A stretch of 41,302 bases of DNA from Pantanalinema sp. GBBB05. GTDB lineage: Bacteria; Cyanobacteriota; Cyanobacteriia; Leptolyngbyales; Leptolyngbyaceae. The first letter of the stretch is position 1, and each line of letters begins with the position of its first letter. Location of the stretch: positions 1-41,302 of the forward strand of contig VRZD01000050.1 of assembly GCA_016743235.1 (NCBI GenBank), given 5' to 3'. Of the stretch, positions 24,527-33,720 are shown piece by piece. The notes under the pieces were generated by a model. It had not been told where the DNA came from. It made no database searches and saw only the letters and a program-made list of their open reading frames with translations. Both the position numbers and the translations under genes were made by a program.

Positions 24527-25882
24527 ATGTCTTGGCATCACTACTGGCAACAACACTACAAATCTTGGCGGCGGCGGTGGCGGTTCCATCCAGGCTCACG
24601 ATCGTTTCGGGCTCTGTCCTGGCAGTTGCTTCTATCCTATCTCGGTGCTATGACGACCGTGATGGGACTGTCCACGATCGCGGTGTATCAGTTTGTTGCC
24701 TACAGTTTATATCAGGAACTAGATCATCAACTTTATACGCTAGCCAATGCTGCCACCCATAGTTTATTAGCGTTAAAAGCTCATCCCTTGCCGTTGCGGC
24801 AGGAATTACCCGAGCAAATTGATTATGACGAGGATTTAGATATTCCCTGGCAAGACCTGCGGGAAAACGATCAAAGCGTGGAATGGTTTGATGCTCAACA
24901 CCACTGGTTAGGCAGCTCGGGTAAACCGATGCTCCACATTTCTCTGCGACACCCCTTTCAACCTCAACAATATGGAGGGGTACGGACGTTGATGATTCCA
25001 GTTTATACGGCGAATTCAGCCCATCGCCCCCAAGCCCTACAAGGGTATGTTCAGGTAAGTGCTCTGACCAAAGACATTGAAACTGAACTGAATCGATTGC
25101 TGGCTGGATTGGGCGTCGGGGGAGTCAGCGCTGTGATTTTAATTGGCGGCACGGGCTGGTGGTTAACCCGGCGATCGCTGCAACCGATGGAACGCAGTAT
25201 GCAGCAGTTACAGCAATTTACAGCTGATGCTTCCCACGAGTTACGGAATCCGCTGACGGCAATCAAAACGGCGATCGAGGTGATGCAAAGTCATCCAGAA
25301 CGCATTCACCCCGTGGATCAGCCTAAGCTAAGTGCGATCGCGAGTGCCACCCATCAGATGACCCATTTGGTCGAAGATTTGCTACTACTTGCCCGCACTG
25401 ATGCTAACTCCTCATCTCTGACATCGAAACTGCCAATTCCACTAGATGAACTCCTCGAAGATTTACTGGAATTCTTCCAGCCGCAAGCGATCGCGAAACA
25501 ACTCTGTCTCCAAGCGATTTGGTCAGGCGAAGTGCTGGTTCTTGGGGATGCGGCACAACTGAGGCGGTTATTTGCCAACTTGCTCGATAATGCCCTGCAC
25601 TATACGCCTGATAGTGGCACGGTGCGAGTGACGATGCAGCCTGGCGATGCCCATGTAGTTGTGACGATCGAGGACACTGGGATTGGGATTGCCTCAGCTC
25701 ATTTATCCAAAGTGTTCGATCGCTTCTGGCAAGCCGATCAAGCTCGTTCCTGGCGGGAAGATGGCACAGGGTTGGGGCTAGCCATTGCTCAAGCGATCGC
25801 CGAGGCGCATAACGGCAAGATTACAGTGACTAGCCAAGTCGGAGTAGGCAGTTGTTTTCGGGTGCAGTTACCTATTGTGTAA
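24527..25882 (+). CDS. Membrane sensor histidine kinase, partner of the upstream regulator
   Basis: A 451-aa kinase. Two transmembrane helices (about 32-58 and 193-213) bracket a 130-residue periplasmic sensor domain. There is little room for a HAMP domain: the DHp helix begins soon after, with the H box FTADASHELRNPLTAIKT and phosphorylatable His237. The ATPase domain has an N box (LFANLLDNALHYTPD, Asn355), G1 (IEDTGIGIA), an F box (VFDRFWQAD) and G2 (DGTGLGLAIAQAI). All catalytic elements are intact. The N-terminal 30 residues are unusually basic and aromatic. The signal sensed in the periplasm is unknown; the neighbouring PepSY-like and porin genes suggest metal or redox conditions. Confidence 0.93.
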   Translation: MSWHHYWQQHYKSWRRRWRFHPGSRSFRALSWQLLLSYLGAMTTVMGLSTIAVYQFVAYSLYQELDHQLYTLANAATHSLLALKAHPLPLRQELPEQIDYDEDLDIPWQDLRENDQSVEWFDAQHHWLGSSGKPMLHISLRHPFQPQQYGGVRTLMIPVYTANSAHRPQALQGYVQVSALTKDIETELNRLLAGLGVGGVSAVILIGGTGWWLTRRSLQPMERSMQQLQQFTADASHELRNPLTAIKTAIEVMQSHPERIHPVDQPKLSAIASATHQMTHLVEDLLLLARTDANSSSLTSKLPIPLDELLEDLLEFFQPQAIAKQLCLQAIWSGEVLVLGDAAQLRRLFANLLDNALHYTPDSGTVRVTMQPGDAHVVVTIEDTGIGIASAHLSKVFDRFWQADQARSWREDGTGLGLAIAQAIAEAHNGKITVTSQVGVGSCFRVQLPIV

Positions 25883-25906
25883 GCGATTGATTGGTCTTTC
25901 CTAGAT

Positions 25907-25928
25907 CTTTACCAAGTGTGACGTAAAG
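25907..25928. promoter_or_regulatory. CTTTAC-N10-GTAAAG inverted repeat, possible operator
   Basis: CTTTAC (25907-25912) and GTAAAG (25923-25928) are inverted arms 10 bases apart in the leader of the PepSY-like gene, 149 bases before its start. Spacing near two helical turns suits an OmpR-type dimer. Binding is not shown. Confidence 0.3.
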
Positions 25929-26076
25929 TAAATTTTCAGAGTCTAAGATATTCAGCTAGACTCCTCACACCTAATCGGGTCTTGCAGCGCAAGGCTCGAT
26001 TTTCTCCGTATCAAAATTGGGCTGATTGCGGTATTTTCAAGCCAACCTGTGAAGTTTCTATGTGTTGGAGCAGAAT

Positions 26077-26361
26077 ATGAAGCGAGCATTTCGGAAATAC
26101 CACCGTACCCTTGCCATCATTCTGGCAATCCCATTGGTGTTGACTTTAGTAACCGGAATTGCGGTTAGTTTAATCGGCGAATGGTCACTCAGCTTAGGAG
26201 TGTCTCGAAGCCTTTTACTTAAACTACATACTGGCGAAATTTTGCATCTAGAAAAAATTTACCCAATTCTGAATGGGATTGGATTGTTAGGGATGGTGGT
26301 AACCGGGTTGAGCATGTCCAGCCTATTTACCCGTCGTCCTCAGACTAATCGAACTCCTTAG
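26077..26361 (+). CDS. Small PepSY-associated-type membrane protein
   Basis: A 94-aa inner-membrane protein with two hydrophobic segments (about 14-35, LAIILAIPLVLTLVTGIAV, and about 68-87). The opening MKRAFRKYHRTLAII, then a short loop with LLKLHTGEI, matches the PepSY-associated TM helix pattern in which the His residues sit near the membrane face. Such proteins accompany iron or haem uptake and reductase systems. Start ATG 26077 has GGAG before it; a TTG five codons upstream is less likely. It follows the two-component system on the same strand, 194 bases away, with a candidate operator between. Confidence 0.72.
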   Translation: MKRAFRKYHRTLAIILAIPLVLTLVTGIAVSLIGEWSLSLGVSRSLLLKLHTGEILHLEKIYPILNGIGLLGMVVTGLSMSSLFTRRPQTNRTP

Positions 26362-26475
26362 CAGCAAGGCTGGCGATCGGGAATTCGTGGCAGAAGTATC
26401 CTGATTTTCCGTTGAGCGCTAGAAGATCTGAGTTCTGGGTGATATCTCGCAAAACTGTCCTGACTGACTCCAGTC

Positions 26476-26497
26476 TGTCTGAATAACTAGTCAGACA
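26476..26497. repeat. Short hairpin after the PepSY-like gene
   Basis: TGTCTGA (26476-26482) and TCAGACA (26491-26497) pair over 7 bp with an 8-base loop. It lies 115 bases past the stop codon and lacks a T run. Function is unclear. Confidence 0.3.
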
Positions 26498-26622
26498 AAC
26501 CACTTTTGGCTACCAAATTACCTGGAAGTACATCCGTTGAATCACTTCTCACCTGGACTCTGATGGAGTAACTGACTCGAGCAACCCGATGTAGTGACCT
26601 GTAACCTGGGGATTTGAACCGC

Positions 26623-28128
26623 ATGATTGCACCGCTGAACTCTGAGGAAACATCCATTGTTAAAGCTGACGCCACCGGCTTGAGCCCTGCCAATCTCACC
26701 GGGACTCTGGCGAAAGAGGTTTCCGAGCCTCTACCTACTTCGGCGGCTGATGTTACCGTGATGCCTGATGATGTTTGGGCGGAGGGACCATTAACTTACT
26801 TAGGCTATTACCTGGAAGATACGGACGAGTTTGTTCAGCGATCGTCCCACTCTCCTCGATCGCTTCAGCAAAAAATGGTGCGCAGTGGGCTAATAGGAGC
26901 TGGAATATTAGCCACTATAGCTTCTGGGATCGCGACCATGGATGCGCTGCATCAGAAGCAACCAGAGGCCAAAACTAACCAGCCATTGCCTCCACCGGAA
27001 ACGAGCCAAAGCCTGGAGCAGGATGCTTTAGGTACAAAAGCTGCGCCTAAACCCAGCACTCCCGAGCAGATTGGGGTAACGCCTACTTCGCAGTTACAAT
27101 TTTCGCTGACTCCAGCCCCGTCCATTACCCAACTCGGGCAATCAACAGCCGCAAGTCCGGTCTTGCCAGAACTATCAGCACCTCAGCTCGAAGCGACCCA
27201 AGCATCATTTTCTTTACCTGCCCCCCAACTAGCCACCACCTCTGCGATCGCCGAGCTTGAGCCAGAGACCCCGTCAGCTCTAGCCCTAGCTCAAAGCAGT
27301 CAGCTCGATAATCTGGAACCGGAATCCGCTAATACCCTCCTGAATGCTGCCTCTGCGGATTTATCCCAGCCATCAATAGCTAGTCCCATGGATTCAGCTC
27401 CCGACCCGACGATCGCCAATAATATTTCATCTCCAGAAACCTTTACAACGCCACTGTCATCCTTTGAGGCGGCTAGTACATCTGCAACCCCACCTCTAGC
27501 CAGTGATCCTACCAACTCTGGTCAGTCGTTCATTCCTGAGCCTACTCAACCCACTTCTACGCCGATCGCCAGTAACTTCCCCATGGCAACGGTGCAAACG
27601 GAGGTAGATCTCACCCCTAGCAGTACGGAACTGGCACTCAAGTCCGATACAGCCACCATCACAACACCAGGAGACCGCTTACTAGAAGCCGTTTCAGGTC
27701 AACCTCCTCAAACTGTTGTCGCTAATTCGCAGTCCAATCCTCTGACTGCTACTCAACCCCCCGTTGAACTTCCCGAAGACATGTCTCCCTCGGTGCGTAA
27801 TCTGCTCCAGCCCGATCGTGAAACTAGTGGAATTCAGGTAGCTGTCATGCCGTTGACGCAACAGGAATCTGAAGAGGTGGCACTTCGCGAGCGGCTAGGG
27901 CAATTCAAAGTCCTGCACCTGGGTCAACAAGACTACCAGCAAGAGTGGCGGACTAGTAATGGTGGCGAAAACGGTCCGGCTCCCATGTTTGGGTTTGTGG
28001 ACTATTCCCGCCAGGTGATTGCAGTGATGCAAGCTCCCACTTCTACCAGCACTAACCCGATCCCCCCAGCAGACCAGGAGACATCAGACGCAGTACCGAC
28101 CGCAGCATCGGCGATCGCCCAAGAGTAA
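26623..28128 (+). CDS. Pro/Ser/Thr-rich single-pass membrane protein, unknown function
   Basis: A 501-aa protein I do not recognise. The N-terminal 80 residues are cytoplasmic-looking and acidic, with WAEGPLTYLGYYLEDTDE; one transmembrane helix (about 87-107, SGLIGAGILATIASGIATM) follows. Then come about 300 residues of low-complexity Pro/Ser/Thr/Ala/Gln sequence, probably extended in the periplasm. The last 100 residues are more ordered (VALRERLGQFKVLHLGQQDYQQEW, then MFGFVDYSRQVIAVM). Start ATG 26623 is used; TTG 26614 is an alternative. The layout suggests an envelope-spanning tether, in the manner of TonB-like or cell-wall anchoring proteins, but there is no TonB domain. No operon partner is evident. 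Confidence 0.68.
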   Translation: MIAPLNSEETSIVKADATGLSPANLTGTLAKEVSEPLPTSAADVTVMPDDVWAEGPLTYLGYYLEDTDEFVQRSSHSPRSLQQKMVRSGLIGAGILATIASGIATMDALHQKQPEAKTNQPLPPPETSQSLEQDALGTKAAPKPSTPEQIGVTPTSQLQFSLTPAPSITQLGQSTAASPVLPELSAPQLEATQASFSLPAPQLATTSAIAELEPETPSALALAQSSQLDNLEPESANTLLNAASADLSQPSIASPMDSAPDPTIANNISSPETFTTPLSSFEAASTSATPPLASDPTNSGQSFIPEPTQPTSTPIASNFPMATVQTEVDLTPSSTELALKSDTATITTPGDRLLEAVSGQPPQTVVANSQSNPLTATQPPVELPEDMSPSVRNLLQPDRETSGIQVAVMPLTQQESEEVALRERLGQFKVLHLGQQDYQQEWRTSNGGENGPAPMFGFVDYSRQVIAVMQAPTSTSTNPIPPADQETSDAVPTAASAIAQE

Positions 28129-28554
28129 TGAACAGGCAATCACTCACCTAGCTTGAGCGAGTCAGTCAGGAGTATGGAATCTGGCGGTTGACCGTTTAGT
28201 TTGGTACTGCCATATCAATAAATCAAGACAAAACGTTGCAAAATTTTGGAAGTCTCAGAATGTTACCTCTGAATCCGGCGTGATTTGGGGCTTTAGCCAG
28301 CTTAAATGGGAAAATGATGGGCAAAACTTGCAAACAATCTAAAGAAAGCCTGATCAAAGTCGGAATCCTGGCAAGCTATAGTGCAGATGTCGTTGACTCT
28401 GGCTCTCTCGAATCGTTAGACATTCGTGCGGTTGCCATTCAGGGATAGGTTCAAAGAATTCGGAGCGTAGACAGTCAACTGTTGTGAAATATTGCGCGAA
28501 TTTTCTGGTCTGTCTAGACTCTATTGCAGTGATTCCAAACGCATTTGACGTGAT
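28129..28554. other. 426-base intergenic region before glgP
   Basis: The region should hold the glgP promoter. A 44-codon frame at 28314-28448 (MMGKTCKQSKESLIKVGIL at its start) lacks a ribosome site and is not annotated as a gene. I see no RNA gene, terminator or clear promoter. Confidence 0.45.
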
Positions 28555-30771
28555 ATGGTGAATACCCTTTCTGTAAAGCCTGCCGATCGCTTGAGTGCCC
28601 GCCTGCCGCAATCGTTAAGCCGATTGGCAGACTTGGCATACAACTATTGGTGGTGCTGGACTCCTGACCTGATTTCGCTATTCCAGAACATTAATCCGGA
28701 TGAGTGGGAACGGTGCGGGCATAACCCGGTCATGCTATTGGAGTCAGTCTCCTTTGAGCGTCTGACCCAGCTTTCCATTGATCCTGTGTTTGCCAAGCGC
28801 TTGAAAAAAGTCGCAGAAAAGTTCGATCGCTACATGGCAGGTGAAAATACCTGGGCCAGTAAAGTCGCTCCCCAAATTTCTCGCCAACACCCGGTGGCTT
28901 ACTTCTGTGCCGAATTTGGTATACATGAATCTTTACCTGTCTATTCCGGTGGCTTAGGCATTTTGGCAGGTGACCACCTCAAATCTGCCTCTGATTTAGG
29001 CGTACCAATGGTGGGTGTGGGTCTACTGTACCGCCAGGGCTATTTCCACCAACGCTTAAATCGTCAAGGTTGGCAAGAAGACTACTACATCGACAATCCG
29101 TTTGAGCGGATGCCCCTGGAACTAATGCGGAATGCTCAGGGCGAACCCCTGACGATCGATGTGCATGTTCGCCAACGCAACGTTAAGGTTCAAATCTGGC
29201 GAGTTCAAGTCGGACGGGTCAGCCTGTATTTGATGGATACCGATCGCGAAGATAATGATCCGATCGATCGCTGGCTAACCGGACATTTGTATGGTGGCAA
29301 CCAGGAAACCCGGATTGCTCAGGAAATTATCCTGGGGATCGGTGGGGTACGCGCCCTACAAGCCTTAGGGATTGAACCGGGAATTTATCACCTGAATGAA
29401 GGACACGCCGCCTTCTGCTTGCTAGAAGTGGCGCGACTGGAAATTCAACGCACTGGTAAATCGTTCTACGACATCGAAGCCTCGGTGCGTAATCGCTGCG
29501 TATTCACGACCCATACCCCAGTTCCGGCGGGTCATGATGTGTTCTCGGCAGATTTAATGGACTCTTTCTTTGCCCAATACTGGGCACAGTTGGGGCTATC
29601 CCGTGAGCAATTCCTGGCACTGGGGGCACGGCGGCTCGGCGATCCCTGGGAACCGTTTGGCATGACAGTGTTAGCCTTACGCCTCTGTCGGGCAGCCAAT
29701 GGCGTCAGCGAACTACATGGGCATGTGTCGCGCCAAATGTGGAATGTGTTGTACCCAGAGCGATCGGAAGAGAAAGTGCCGATCGGTTACATTACCAATG
29801 GCGTTCATGCCTCGACCTGGACATCGGCGTTATTCGATGATCTATTCAGTCAATACCTGGGTGAGGATTGGCACAACAAAGTGCTAGACCCGCAACTATG
29901 GGAAAAAGTCGAACAGATTCCTGATGAAGAAATCTGGTGGCGGCATCAAGTGCTGAAAGAACGGTTAATTGCTCATACCCGGTTCAAGCTGCGGCAATCC
30001 CGCCAAGATCGGGGGGAAGATGCCGGTTGGATCCAAGCGGTCGATCACATGCTTGATCCCAAGGCGCTGACGATCGGCTTTGCCCGTCGCTTCAGCCCTT
30101 ACAAGCGAGGTGATCTGTTGCTGCGGGATGCACAGCGGGCTTTAAAGATCTTTGGCAACCAGGATCGCCCGATTCAAATTATCTTCTCCGGTAAAGCCCA
30201 CCCAGCGGATGAAGAGGGCAAACGGATTATTCAACGACTGATGGAATGGTGCAAGCAGTCGGCGATCGTCAATCGGGTGGCGTTCATCGAAGACTATGAC
30301 ATGCACACCGCCCGCAAGCTGGTACAAGGCGTAGATGTCTGGTTAAATAATCCCCGTCGTCCGCTGGAAGCTTCTGGCACCAGTGGTCAGAAAGTCTGTT
30401 TCAACGGTGGGATTAACTGTAGTGTGCTGGATGGCTGGTGGTGTGAAGGCTACCAAATTGATGCCACTGGCAAGGGTACGAATGGTTGGGCGATCGGCAA
30501 GGATGCCCATACCAGTGATCAAGAACTTCAGGACAAAATTGATTCTGAATCGCTCTATCAATTGCTGGAGGAAACGATCGCGCCCCTCTACTACGACCAG
30601 GATGCCAACGGTATTCCCCACGGTTGGATCAAGATGATGAAGGCATCGATTAGAACCAATTCGCTGGCGTTCAACACCCATCGGATGATTGCCGATTATG
30701 TGACTCATCTCTATGCACCGGGTGCTGTAGCAGGGGTAGGTCGCAGTCTGGCGAAAGTCCCAACGGCGTAA
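28555..30771 (+). CDS. glgP: Alpha-glucan (glycogen) phosphorylase, short DUF3417-type
   Basis: A 738-aa pyridoxal-phosphate enzyme that removes glucose units from glycogen ends with phosphate, yielding glucose 1-phosphate in the cytosol. The N-terminal DUF3417 domain (about 15-105, LADLAYNYWWCWTPDLISLF) marks the shorter bacterial/archaeal type rather than the E. coli-like one. The catalytic core has YFCAEFGIHESLPVYSGGLG, HLNEGHAAF, the phosphate-site region FARRFSPYKRGDLL and the cofactor segment EASGTSGQK, whose Lys binds PLP, followed by NGGINCSVLDGWW. Length and domain order are normal. In cyanobacteria it mobilises glycogen in the dark. Its promoter is not obvious and no partner gene is adjacent. 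Confidence 0.96.
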   Translation: MVNTLSVKPADRLSARLPQSLSRLADLAYNYWWCWTPDLISLFQNINPDEWERCGHNPVMLLESVSFERLTQLSIDPVFAKRLKKVAEKFDRYMAGENTWASKVAPQISRQHPVAYFCAEFGIHESLPVYSGGLGILAGDHLKSASDLGVPMVGVGLLYRQGYFHQRLNRQGWQEDYYIDNPFERMPLELMRNAQGEPLTIDVHVRQRNVKVQIWRVQVGRVSLYLMDTDREDNDPIDRWLTGHLYGGNQETRIAQEIILGIGGVRALQALGIEPGIYHLNEGHAAFCLLEVARLEIQRTGKSFYDIEASVRNRCVFTTHTPVPAGHDVFSADLMDSFFAQYWAQLGLSREQFLALGARRLGDPWEPFGMTVLALRLCRAANGVSELHGHVSRQMWNVLYPERSEEKVPIGYITNGVHASTWTSALFDDLFSQYLGEDWHNKVLDPQLWEKVEQIPDEEIWWRHQVLKERLIAHTRFKLRQSRQDRGEDAGWIQAVDHMLDPKALTIGFARRFSPYKRGDLLLRDAQRALKIFGNQDRPIQIIFSGKAHPADEEGKRIIQRLMEWCKQSAIVNRVAFIEDYDMHTARKLVQGVDVWLNNPRRPLEASGTSGQKVCFNGGINCSVLDGWWCEGYQIDATGKGTNGWAIGKDAHTSDQELQDKIDSESLYQLLEETIAPLYYDQDANGIPHGWIKMMKASIRTNSLAFNTHRMIADYVTHLYAPGAVAGVGRSLAKVPTA

Positions 30772-30785
30772 AGTCTACATCAACC

Positions 30786-30849
30786 CTGTAGGGGCGGGTT
30801 TTGCCAATCTGTAATCGATTCAACGGTTCAGATAACAGCAAACCCGCCC
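30786..30849. repeat. Cyanobacterial GTAGGGGCGGGTTT dispersed repeat, hairpin-forming
   Basis: CTGTAGGGGCGGGTTTTGC opens this element at 30786, and GCAAACCCGCCC (30838-30849) closes it, pairing over 12 bp with one bulged T and a 33-base loop. Such GGGGCGGG/CCCGCCCC elements are dispersed between genes in filamentous cyanobacteria. Here it follows glgP by 14 bases and may also serve as its transcript end. Confidence 0.65.
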
Positions 30850-30874
30850 TTCATGCGATCGACTAAATCAAATT

Positions 30875-30910
30875 AAAAGAGTTCTCTCCTCGTATTGGGA
30901 AAGAACTCTT
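30875..30910 (-). terminator. Rho-independent terminator of the sigma factor gene
   Basis: On the minus strand AAGAGTTCT (30910-30902) pairs perfectly with AGAACTCTT (30885-30877) around a 16-base loop, and the stem runs into TTTTAATTT. It lies 63 bases after the sigma factor stop codon and is well placed for termination. Confidence 0.75.
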
Positions 30911-30973
30911 GAAGATCGTTACTTTGGTTAACCTGAAAATTGAGCCAGCAACTGCTTCAATCGGTATCAGCTA

Positions 30974-32221
30974 TTAGCTAAGGGACTCTAGATAATCGCG
31001 CACCCGATTCCGCCGCTTGGGTTGTCGCAGTTTTTGCAGCGCTTTCGCTTCGATCTGCCGCACCCGTTCCCGCGACAGATCCAGTGCCCGACCGATTTCT
31101 GCCAGCGAGTAGGGTTGACCGTCACCTAAGCCAAACCGCATTTGGATCACATCCCGTTCACGACTGGTCAGGTCTGCCAGTAGTTGTTGCAGATCCCGCC
31201 GCAGTGCTTCCCGCATCAAGGTATCTTCGGGAGACACTTCTTCAGTTTCCAGCAGATCACCTAGTTCAGTATCTTTTTCCTTACCAACTTTGGTTTCTAA
31301 AGACACCGATCGCGGCACTCGTAGCAACACTTCCCGGACTTGGGGAGCGGTCATTTCCAGTTCAGCCGCGATGTCTTCGATCGAAGCGGTGCGACCTTTT
31401 TCCTGAGAAATCTTACGTTGAGCTTTTTTGATCTTATTCAGTTTTTCGGTGATGTGAACAGGCAGGCGAATCGTGCGGCTTTGAGTGGCGATCGCACGGG
31501 TAATGCCCTGGCGAATCCACCAGTACGCATAGGTACTGAACCGATAGCCTTTGGTCGGATCGAATTTCTCAACGGCGCGTTCCAGACCTAGAGTGCCTTC
31601 TTGAATCAGGTCCAGTAGTTCTAAACCGCGATTTTGATACTTCTTGGCGACGGATACGACTAGGCGCAGGTTCGCCTTAATCATGTGTTCTTTGGCGCGA
31701 ATCCCGTCTCGCTGGATTTTTTCCAGTTCTTCCACCGCCAAACCAGCAATTTGTGCCCAATGCTGTTTACCTTCAGCCAGGATCTGCTTAAGTTCCTCGC
31801 GGGTAATGCCAACTTCAGCCAGCCAACGATCTACCGAAGGACGATGTCCAAGTTGGGCAGTCAGGCGATCTTTGGTGTCAATCAGTTCTACATAACGTTG
31901 GATCGGACCACCCATGTCGATCGCCGCTTGCTGACGTTGTTCTAGCAATGCCATGTAGCGCTGTACCTGTTGGGCTTCTGATACTTCCTCATCGCGCCCA
32001 AGTAAGCGCACCCGACCAATTTCCTGGAGGTACAACCGCACGAGATCAGTGGTTCGACGACTTGTGCTACGTTGGAGTATGGCTGGATCGGCATCTTCCA
32101 TATCCAGACTCATTAAGTCGTCTACCATCTGCCCTTGATTGTTCGATAGATCTGAGGGTAAACCCTGGGCATACAGGGCTTCGTCGTATCCGGCTTCAGC
32201 GTAAAAAGATGATGCTGGCAT
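30974..32221 (-). CDS. sigC: Group 2 sigma-70 factor, SigC-like
   Basis: A 415-aa non-essential-type primary-like sigma factor. Region 1.2 (TTDLVRLYLQEIGRVRLL, about 57-75), regions 2.1-2.4 (ANLRLVVSVAKKYQNRG, LDLIQEGTLGLERAVEKFD, FSTYAYWWIRQGITRAI), region 3 and region 4 (ERDVIQMRFGLGDG, LDLSRERVRQIEAKAL) are all present. The 50-residue N-terminal extension (MPASSFYAEAGYDEAL) and the long insert between 1.2 and 2.1 fit cyanobacterial group 2 factors, and the start matches my memory of SigC. The letter assignment is less sure than the class. SigC-type factors respond to stationary phase, carbon/nitrogen status or heat. The 557-base upstream region suggests complex control. A terminator follows. 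Confidence 0.85.
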   Translation of the reverse strand: MPASSFYAEAGYDEALYAQGLPSDLSNNQGQMVDDLMSLDMEDADPAILQRSTSRRTTDLVRLYLQEIGRVRLLGRDEEVSEAQQVQRYMALLEQRQQAAIDMGGPIQRYVELIDTKDRLTAQLGHRPSVDRWLAEVGITREELKQILAEGKQHWAQIAGLAVEELEKIQRDGIRAKEHMIKANLRLVVSVAKKYQNRGLELLDLIQEGTLGLERAVEKFDPTKGYRFSTYAYWWIRQGITRAIATQSRTIRLPVHITEKLNKIKKAQRKISQEKGRTASIEDIAAELEMTAPQVREVLLRVPRSVSLETKVGKEKDTELGDLLETEEVSPEDTLMREALRRDLQQLLADLTSRERDVIQMRFGLGDGQPYSLAEIGRALDLSRERVRQIEAKALQKLRQPKRRNRVRDYLESLS

Positions 32222-32778
32222 ATGCTCGTCTCAGTTGCTCCAGGTAAGAATAGCTTCGTCGGCTGCTTGCTGATAGTGTTCCCATTTAATGAGGACTAAA
32301 GAACACCACTTACGGTTCCGTAATGTGTCTGGTTTTAAACTCATCATGATTTCGAAGGTCTACTAGCAACCTTTGACCCGCAGTAGAATCATGCACCCGG
32401 ACAAATTGAGCTTGCGAAATTAGGTTGCCTTTAGAAACTCCTCATTTAGGGGCTTGCAGCCATTGTAAGGACAAGGTAATAGAGGGTCGGTGACTTGCAT
32501 CAAGGTGCTAGGTTAACCTACATCACTTCTAAGGTAATTTCCTGACGTTTTTGAATGTACTTCTAGCATCTTCATCAAGTCTTTGTTCCTAGACTCCGTT
32601 CAATTACAGGTTAGTAAAGTCGCTACCCTGAACGGATTAACCTATTTTCAAGGAATAACTGAGAGGGGATGGAAGGGTGGGTTGAACTGCATGTTTAACC
32701 CGGTGAACTATAAAATTCTCAACAAAGTCTGCCCTAACAAAGGGATGATGGATTGGCATAGATGGTTCAGCCAAATTG
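32222..32778. other. 557-base intergenic region upstream of the sigma factor gene
   Basis: The region lies between the sigma factor start and the gpsA stop, both on the minus strand, so it holds the sigma factor promoter and the end of the lipA-gpsA transcript. A perfect 12-base palindrome TAGGTTAACCTA (32509-32520) is a possible operator. No RNA gene or credible protein frame was found; the plus-strand frame 32583-32840 overlaps gpsA and has no family resemblance. Confidence 0.5.
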
Positions 32779-33720
32779 TTAGAGAATTTCTGGCTTGTGT
32801 TCCCGTTGCATCAAGGCTTCAACGGCTGCCTGGGGGGTAATACTGCCATTGAGCAGTTGAGCCACCTGCTGAGAGATCGGCATGACAATATTTTGTTGAG
32901 TCGCCAGTTGGATTAGGACTGAGGTCGTATTGACCCCTTCGGCGGTTCCCTGAAGCTGCGCTAAGACACCATCCAGCGATTTTCCCTGAGCCAAGCCGAA
33001 TCCGACTTGATAGTTGCGGCTCAGGGCACTATTACAAGTTGCTAGTAAATCTCCTAAGCCAGATAACCCGTAAAAGGTTTCCGGTTTGGCTCCCCAAACA
33101 CTGCCGATCCGAATAATTTCTGCCAATCCGCGTGTCACTAGGGCAGCTTTCGCGTTTGTGCCCAGTTGTAAGCCATCGCAGGCTCCCACCGCGATCGCAA
33201 TCACATTCTTTAAAGTGCCGCCTAACTCCACTCCCAAGCGATCGGGATTGGTATAGATCCGAAAACTGGAAGACGAGAGGGCAAGTTGGACAGCTGCGGC
33301 GGCGGTGATTTGATCACTACCAATCACAGTCGCGGCGGGTAAACCCTGGTCAATTTCTTTAGACAGATTTGGACCGGACAATACGGCGATCGTATGGTGG
33401 GGAAAAGCCGCTTGCCAGAGTTGTGATGGTAATAATGGTAATGAGTTCGCTGTGACCGATTCTGGATCCAGCCCTTTGGTCGCCGTGACAACGATCGCAT
33501 CGGGACGGAGGCAGGAGGGCGGAATCTGCTCAATCACCGATCGCACCCCTTTCATGGAGACAGCAGAAATAACAATATCCACGTTATCCAGCACCGACGC
33601 CAAACTGGCGACACTGCGGCGAGTCCAGACTCGTACCGTATGCCCCCGATTCCCTGCTAGCGTTGCCAGCGTCGAACCCCAGGCTCCGGCTCCAATCACC
33701 ACGATCGTTTGAGCTACCAT
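32779..33720 (-). CDS. gpsA: Glycerol-3-phosphate dehydrogenase [NAD(P)+]
   Basis: A 313-aa cytosolic enzyme reducing dihydroxyacetone phosphate to sn-glycerol 3-phosphate for membrane lipids. The Rossmann motif GAGAWGSTLA (10-19), SAVSMKGVR, VLSGPNLSKEI, the catalytic-region LGGTLKNVIAIAVG with its Lys, and GLSGLGDLLATC are all in place. It is of the shortened cyanobacterial type with a compact segment after the first Rossmann strands (VWTRRSVASLASVLDN). Start ATG 33720 was chosen because the fold begins there and its A is shared with the lipA stop (TAATG), indicating translational coupling; the frame is open 68 codons further inside lipA with no family similarity. Confidence 0.95.
   Translation of the reverse strand: MVAQTIVVIGAGAWGSTLATLAGNRGHTVRVWTRRSVASLASVLDNVDIVISAVSMKGVRSVIEQIPPSCLRPDAIVVTATKGLDPESVTANSLPLLPSQLWQAAFPHHTIAVLSGPNLSKEIDQGLPAATVIGSDQITAAAAVQLALSSSSFRIYTNPDRLGVELGGTLKNVIAIAVGACDGLQLGTNAKAALVTRGLAEIIRIGSVWGAKPETFYGLSGLGDLLATCNSALSRNYQVGFGLAQGKSLDGVLAQLQGTAEGVNTTSVLIQLATQQNIVMPISQQVAQLLNGSITPQAAVEALMQREHKPEIL

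Noticed and set aside
28314..28448. 44-codon frame before glgP
   Set aside because: No ribosome site, no recognisable sequence features; chance frame is as likely.
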